64,000 bases of DNA from Cheiracanthium punctorium (lineage: Eukaryota; Arthropoda; Arachnida; Araneae; Cheiracanthiidae). Both the position numbers and the translations under genes were made by a program. Below are positions 58,191-64,000 of this stretch, in pieces. The stretch spans positions 868,001-932,000 of the forward strand of contig JAWZYV010002521.1 in NCBI GenBank assembly GCA_038373885.1, in the 5' to 3' direction. The notes beneath the pieces are model-generated. The model saw nothing but the letters and a program-made list of their open reading frames with translations, made no database searches and was not told the origin of the DNA. How positions within the stretch are numbered: position 1 is the first letter of the stretch; the number at the start of each line of letters is the position of its first letter.

Positions 58191-58239
58191 TATCTTTGTT
58201 TATATTCACTCTTTTCAAATGTCAGTATCGGTAAATATT

Positions 58240-59415
58240 CTTATTTAGACTCCGTTATCGAGGAGGAATTGTAGTCGCTCGACGCATGGGCCATTCAATT
58301 TCCGAAGTTGTCAGTTAGGTAGGCATTTCAAAGTTGACAGTGTCAAGAGTATAGCGAGAATACGTGGATAATGGGAAAAAAAAAACAGCGATTGGGCAAA
58401 CTGCAAAAGACAATTAGTCTTGAACGAGCATGCTGTGAAAATTATCAGTCGTATTGTACGTAAACAGCGAAGCCAAACAATACCTAAACATACCATCCAG
58501 GTGAATCAGAGCTCTAGTAGTATTCTCAGAAAACAGACCGTAGAGTGTACAACGCTGGCTTCACCATGTGAGTTCCGGGAACCGAGATTTCACGAGACAG
58601 GGGCGTGGGAAAGGGAGAGGTCTTTGGGGCTCAGCCCTCCTTCCCTATATGCTTGGAGGAAGAGAGAAAATTACCACAAATCAGCTGAAGATGGTGTCTT
58701 TTTCAGTTCCAGAATCGATCTAAATATACAGAGACCCCTTAAACTTATTGAATTGCTACGCTCCTGCCACGAGAGTGCCAATGCTCAATGCAGGCCATTG
58801 GGCCGCGCGTCTTGCCTGGATAAGGGAACACAGATAACAGTCTCTAAGAGGACTGGAAAAGATTTGCATAGAGTGATGAGTCTCAATTTCGATTACTTCA
58901 CGCCTATGATAGGCTAAGAATGTTACGTCAAGCTCGTGAAACCTTGGAACCTGCATACATGGTTATAAATGTATAAGGCCGTAGTGGCTCAATCATGGAC
59001 TGGGGTGTTTTCTCTAGGCGGTTTTGGGGATCTTTGCTACTTCTACTATCCTCCCTCAATGCGATTCTGATGAGGTTACGTACGTACAGTTATTGATGTA
59101 ATCATCTTCATCTGTTTATGTTGTATTGTCAACATGGAAATGGAGCATTTTATCAAGATAACTGCACCTCTCTCAGGTCCCGGTTTGCTACCGCTTGGTT
59201 GGATGAGCATTTCTCAGGCATCTTTGTTATTAATGACCACTGACAAGCCCAGAGTTATATCCTCTTGAGCACCTCTTGGATGTGTTGGAGGAAGTTGTGA
59301 AAGTACTTCACACAACACCATTCACTCTTAGAGAATTGTGTACAGCTCTAGCAGATGTGATTTGTCGTGTAACAGCCGCTATCAAGGCCAAAGGAAGCAC
59401 AACTCGTTTTTAATT
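58240..59415 (+). pseudogene. Dead Tc1-like transposase gene
   Basis: Fragments of a Tc1/mariner transposase appear in order but in different frames. The N-terminal helix-turn-helix region (VARRMGHSISEVV, then VGISKLTVSRV) lies at 58270-58360; RKQRSQT at about 58450; AARLAWIREHR at about 58800; a WLNHGLGCF stretch (from the usual GGxxMVWG) near 58990; SLNAI near 59055; DNCTSLRSRFATAWLDEHF at 59157-59214; then a decayed SPDLNPIEHLWD-like region near 59250 and a C-terminal VTAAIKAKG-like end near 59380. Many stops and frame changes, and an apparent insertion at about 58560-58720, show it is long dead. The 165-codon open frame at 58420-58917 is only a chance run through these pieces. Confidence 0.82.
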
Positions 59416-59419
59416 TGAT

Positions 59420-60370
59420 ATCCCTAATTCAGTGGAACTCCAGTGTATTTTCTTTCAAACCAAATATTTTCTTAGTGACAAATATATTTCAAGTAGTTAT
59501 TTTTACAATAAAACAAAATTGATATTAACATTTATTAAACCTTTATTGCAATCAGTTTGGCCAGGGATTTAATTTTGTTTTTTCATTTATGCTAAACTTG
59601 ACGACAGAGTAGGCAATAGGGTAGGACTGAAGGAAAATAATTGAATGTTGTAATTACATATCGATTTACTTATGAAAAACTTAAATATAATTTTTCTTTT
59701 TCCATTTATCTGAATAATTTTTATAAAATTTACATATACCTTTATAACAAGAAGTGTCAGAGAGTAGGCCCAAGAGCCTGCCCTTTCTCTCCTTCACAGA
59801 AATTTGGATTTTTCGTAATACAATGGTTATAGTCCCACCTCATTTTAAAAAATCTAGTTTTCCCACTTTTTTGTGTTCCCTAAAAATACTTTCTGGCTAC
59901 CTAGTTATTTTTTCATATAACTTTTGTTTTTTACAGTAGAGTATTAATAATTGATCAACTGTTTTAAATTTTTCATTTTGTATGTTTAGTATTTATATAG
60001 AGATGTAAATACACAACTGTCTCTAGTTAAAGCAGCTATTGCATTTCTTCCAAAACGTTCCCACTGACAACAAAAATGTTAGTTATTATAGGATGTTACT
60101 CGAGAAATGTTGTAAAAGGGACATGATGGATAGTAATTCAAAATGCATAGAATAAAGCCTATAACTGTTCTCCATCTTATACTTATCTAATGTAGTTTTA
60201 AAGAGTATTTCAGAGTTCAAATAATAACAATCCTATTCTGACCCATCATACACCTAGTTTTCATAAGAAAGGTTTACATCACATCACAAAATGTAAATTT
60301 TATCCACCTAGAAATTAATTGCTCTTTCACTTTCACTAGAAGTCGATATGGAAGCCTACCACTAACTAAG
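59420..60370. other. Non-coding gap
   Basis: AT-rich; the flank of the Tc1 relic. No gene is recognised. Confidence 0.4.
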
Positions 60371-60375
60371 TTCTA

Positions 60376-60917
60376 CCCAGACAGCACATAAGCTTAAATC
60401 AAGCTTGACATTTCTTTGAATTTGACATTAATACAAGCTTGACAGTTCAATTCATTTTAAGTTTGCAGCAAGCTTGGAGAAGTCATTTGAACTGTCAAGC
60501 TTGAATACAGGTTGATTACTGCTTGAAAGGGAGAGCGTGCGGTGATGGCGCCATCTGTCGCTGTAGGCGAGAAGGGAATGGACATTAATTTGTCTAGCGT
60601 TATCTCAAATTTGCTCATACTAAATAAAGAAAAGTTCCTAAAAGTTGTGTTTTATTTTATTATCGCACAAGGCCTGGACATTAGAACACGCAAGGGGAAA
60701 TAATGAATGGGATAAGCCCATGGGAATAAAAAATTTTAAGCTTGAAATTAAGCTTGGTATGTTGAGCTTAATGCTAGCTGGGCAAGTGTAAACTAGAGCA
60801 CTCAATTCAAGCTTGCATTAAGCTTACACGCTTGAATTTTCAAGCTTAATTCAAGTTTATTGACTTGATAAATCAAACTTCCTGCAAGATTGATGCAGGT
60901 TTGCTGTGCTGTCTGGG
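60376..60917. mobile_element. TA-flanked MITE with AAGCTT-rich arms, copy 2 (542 bp)
   Basis: Same ends as 17158-18403 (cccagacagcacataagctt to gctgtctggg), with TA at 60374-60375 and 60918-60919. The interior shares gatggcgccatctgt and acattagaacacgcaagggg with copy 1 but lacks its middle 0.7 kb. Confidence 0.85.
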
Positions 60918-61182
60918 TAAATACAAAACTTGAATCGGAATCATTATTTTACACGCGACACAGAACTTCTGCTGGTGTATATTGGTGTCTTAATGATTTA
61001 ATGATGCAGTAAAAAAGTATTGCATAGTCGATGAAATAGAAACGTTGAGTAGATTTTGGTGGCCCCTATCTGCTGCCACCTGTGTGCGGTGCACACCTTG
61101 CACACTTGGTAGACCGACCCTGACAGTGAACAAGATAGTTCCTTAACTGTGGATTCGATAGAGCTAGAAATTTGTATAAAAA

Positions 61183-61625
61183 TATTATAGATCAACCTCG
61201 TACGAACGGTATCGATTTTGGTGTGTATAGAACGAATAGCTTTTTTGCGGGCTACAGAAAAGAATTCTTATACATTACTCCTTACGGACGTAAATTGAAA
61301 ATACGTTATCGTCTAAACAGAGACTTGGATTGGGCGCAAATGCGGGTATGTATGTTATAGGTCAAGGTCCCATGACCTGAGTGGATTTTATTGTGTGTAG
61401 AATTGATAGTTTCTTCACGGGTTGCAAAAAAGATTTCTTATTCATTACAGCCTATGAACGCACATCATTCAAAGTACGTTGATGACTAAATGCAGAATTT
61501 GAATAAACTATAATTGTGTATACATATTATAGGTCACTGTCACACAACATGTATAGATCTTGGTGTGGGGAGTACTTATAATTTTTGTACAGGGTCACAA
61601 AGAAGAATTCTTATACATTACGATC
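61183..61625 (+). repeat. 170-bp degenerate tandem repeat, about 2.6 units
   Basis: Units start at about 61183, 61353 and 61525. Shared parts are attataggtcaa, gattttggtgtgtatagaa, ttgcgggctacagaaaagaa and ttcttatacattac. It is unlike the 155-bp family. The open frames here (61172-61360 and 61514-61807) follow the repeat and are not taken as genes. Confidence 0.7.
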
Positions 61626-61629
61626 AAGT

Positions 61630-64000
61630 GTCCAGGAGGTCGAGTGGAGTCACTAGAGATTTTTCTCTTTCTATTACTTTTTTCAACTCTCTCGTAAATT
61701 CTTTCGTAAATATTCGCCAACAAATTTTTATTAGTATGCCACCAAAGGCGTGTTGTAGGTATAGAATGTCTAGTGGTCACGTTGATATGGAAAAATTCTG
61801 TAAATAATATCTTGAAGTTGATGTTATTCCATTACATTATAATGTGACACACAGAAGAAATGTGCGATGTAATTCGTGTAACACTACGATGGTCGATGGC
61901 CAACTGACTCTCTCCAACTTTCAAACCTTTTATTTTTTAGGTAAGATGATAGTAATTACTTGCAAAAGACTAGTTTCTTCCTTAGTACTTTGATATTTAA
62001 TTGCTACGATTTTACGACCGAAAAGATATTCTCTCCCTCTTGTCAATTTTAGAAAATTATTGCTGACTAGTCTAAAAGTGGAAAGACAAAAGAAAAACTG
62101 CTGGCATAGAGAGGGATGCCCAAACGAAGATTATTTTAAAAGATTATGCCCATAGTTATCTTTGCTTCAGATGATTCACTGAATACCCACAAATGAAATA
62201 GCTATGGCAGAATATTTCATTTGATTATTTATTAGAAAAATGTTGCTTTTGTTAAGGAAATGTCATTAAATGAACTCAAATTACCAATCTTTTACAGTTT
62301 TAACTCTTTTAACTCACTTTTTATATTATTTAGACACACATTGCTTTTCCAAAAAGAGAAAAAATAATATCGCATTTTGCAAAAATAAAGTACTCTGTGA
62401 ACGTACTGTTCTAAGTAGTAAAACATAGATTTTTATTTCAGTATATTTTTATATTTTCCATCTTATTTATCCGTTATATCTGATAAATCCATTATATCAC
62501 AATATTTTGATGAAGTATTAAAATTGCTCAACAGACATTACATAAGTCTCTATCTCACATTATTAATGACTATGCCATTTTATCTCTCAATACCCTTTAT
62601 TGAAAATGTGTCCCAAAAATTCGACATAAAAAACCGACAAAAATGTAAGCGACATAATTTTACATGTATTTAAATACTATTAGTTCACAACAGTTTTAAT
62701 CTATTGTTACAATATTTCGTAAGCTGTAGAATATGCATCACATGTATTTTTCCATAAATAGGTTTCACTCATAAAAATTTCAACATAGGGTTACCAGGCG
62801 AAATACTCGAAAGATGAGTGATAAAATGACAAAGTCAATTAATATCGTTTTAATATGGCAATAATGAAACTAAAAAATTAGGGGGGTTCAGGGGGATCTC
62901 CCTCTGACGAGGCTCGAACAGCAGAGTTTTATATATTATATGTTATAACGGCATTAGATTTTATTATTATATTTTTTAATTAATGTCGTGTATTTTTTCA
63001 AATCAATCAAAAGCTTTCTTTTTCTTAATCATATTTTTTATGCTGTCGTTAAAGACAAAATAGTTCGTTCTTTTTAATCTTAAAGAAAATTTATTTTAGA
63101 ATTTATGCAGCTCCATAAAGGATTCCCAAATTTATCTTTTGAAAAAAAAAAAGTCTTACCTACGTAATATGCCTGAACGCCTCGCAATGATGAAAGTTGT
63201 ATCAGAACCAGTCTACGGATTACTTCGCAGAAAATGCAATATGTCTTGTCTTCAGACGCCTCCTGCACGTTGGACAAACCAAGAGGCATGGCCCCCGACC
63301 ACGTATTTTACAATATCCTTCTATGCATCATTCAAAGATTATTATCTTATCTCTGTAAGATGCATACCAAGACTTCCATGTCTGTCCATAACTGGACAAC
63401 ATTTTAAACACTAACACCTACAGTATAGAGTTCAATAGCAAGATCGTTGCGTAGGTGACAGTGGTACATGAGAGAAAGCTAATTCAGAGCATACTAAAAT
63501 ATGAAATATGACATGACATTCGGGATAACAAATTACCAATCGATTCAGAGGAAAAAGTAATTGGTTTATAATTAAACCGGATATGATAGCTTAAAGGACC
63601 TAAGATGAACCAGTGATTAGACGTCCTTTCATACAAACACTTAAAATTCTGTCTAAACGATATAAATAGTGTAATAACATGCAATTTAAATACAAGAAAT
63701 GAATTGCTTTGATAAAAAGCAATAACATTACATGCAATGAAAACTATAATCAGTTCTTTAGCATGCAATCGATTGAGTCATAGCCTTAATCTATGACGTA
63801 CAAACTTCAGACAACATATGTTTCGACGGAAATCGCAGTCTTAGCGTTACATCAGTTATTAATCAAGAAAAAAACGGAAAATTTAAAATTCTAGAATGAA
63901 TATGTTTTAAAATAATGTAGTGTATTGTGATGCTGTTTTTTCCCAAAAGGCTTAATGGATTACCAGTCTTCTTTAGAAAATAAAACTAAGCAAGGAAACT
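61630..64000. other. Mostly non-coding right end
   Basis: AT-rich. At 62880-62930 aggggggttcagggggatct and following sequence resemble old repeat DNA. Apart from the exon-like block at 63160-63262, nothing is recognised. Confidence 0.4.
63160..63262 (-). other. Candidate internal exon of an unknown gene
   Basis: On the minus strand an acceptor-like tccaacgtgcag precedes 103 nt open in one frame and a donor (GTAG|gtaaga) follows. It encodes EASEDKTYCIFCEVIRRLVL and 14 more residues. The CxxC followed by an amphipathic stretch faintly recalls saposin-like helices, but I cannot assign a family. It is GC-richer than its surroundings. No partner exon is visible in the window. Confidence 0.28.

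Noticed and set aside
58420..58917. 165-codon plus-strand open frame
   Set aside because: It runs through frame-shifted parts of the Tc1-like transposase relic and an insertion; its residues do not follow one protein family throughout.

Overview
The window reads as nuclear DNA of an arthropod, most likely a spider. It is strongly AT-rich by eye, has long introns and large intergenic gaps, and carries many degraded transposable elements. It holds three intron-split genes for small secreted cuticle proteins whose chitin-binding domain (Rebers-Riddiford, RR) most resembles the rigid cuticular proteins known from orb-weaver spiders (NYAFGYNEG and DADGR..VVNY.AD..GFRA...NEPGV patterns). No bacterial-type operons, rRNA genes, functional tRNA genes or CRISPR arrays are visible.

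Layout: (1) 1-6.5 kb: 155-bp tandem repeats, and a broken LINE ORF1-like reading frame on the minus strand with a small hAT-like element inserted in it. (2) 6.56-10.97 kb: cuticle gene 1 (minus, 163 aa) with TATA box, initiator and poly(A) signal. (3) 11-37 kb: mostly non-coding; copies of at least six short inverted-repeat element families, three tRNA-derived SINE copies, a possible Helitron-like unit, two LINE 3' remnants, and a few isolated exon-like islands I could not assign to a gene. (4) 37.1-41.4 kb: cuticle gene 2 (plus, 161 aa). (5) 45.5-51.9 kb: cuticle gene 3 (minus, 264 aa), with a proline-rich tail and a long first intron. (6) 52-64 kb: regulatory-looking palindromes upstream of gene 3, a pogo-like element, a SINE with clear target-site duplications that was then caught in a 305-bp tandem duplication, a dead Tc1-like transposase gene, a second copy of the AAGCTT-rich element, and a 170-bp tandem repeat.

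The three cuticle genes share one plan: exon 1 encodes only Met-Lys, exon 2 the rest of the signal peptide and a short linker ending in (E/Q)D, and exon 3 the whole RR domain plus a low-complexity tail. Both introns are phase 0 in every gene, and each gene has a TATA box about 30 bp upstream of an initiator-like motif. They are a dispersed paralogous family encoding structural proteins secreted by the epidermis to bind chitin; the tails differ (His/Gly/Tyr-rich, Ala/His-rich, Pro-rich), which probably tunes cuticle mechanics. I found no clearly new multi-gene system. The most interesting signals are a patch of near-identity between genes 1 and 2 that looks like gene conversion, the SINE plus tandem duplication history, the palindromic sites upstream of gene 3, and the unassigned exon-like islands.
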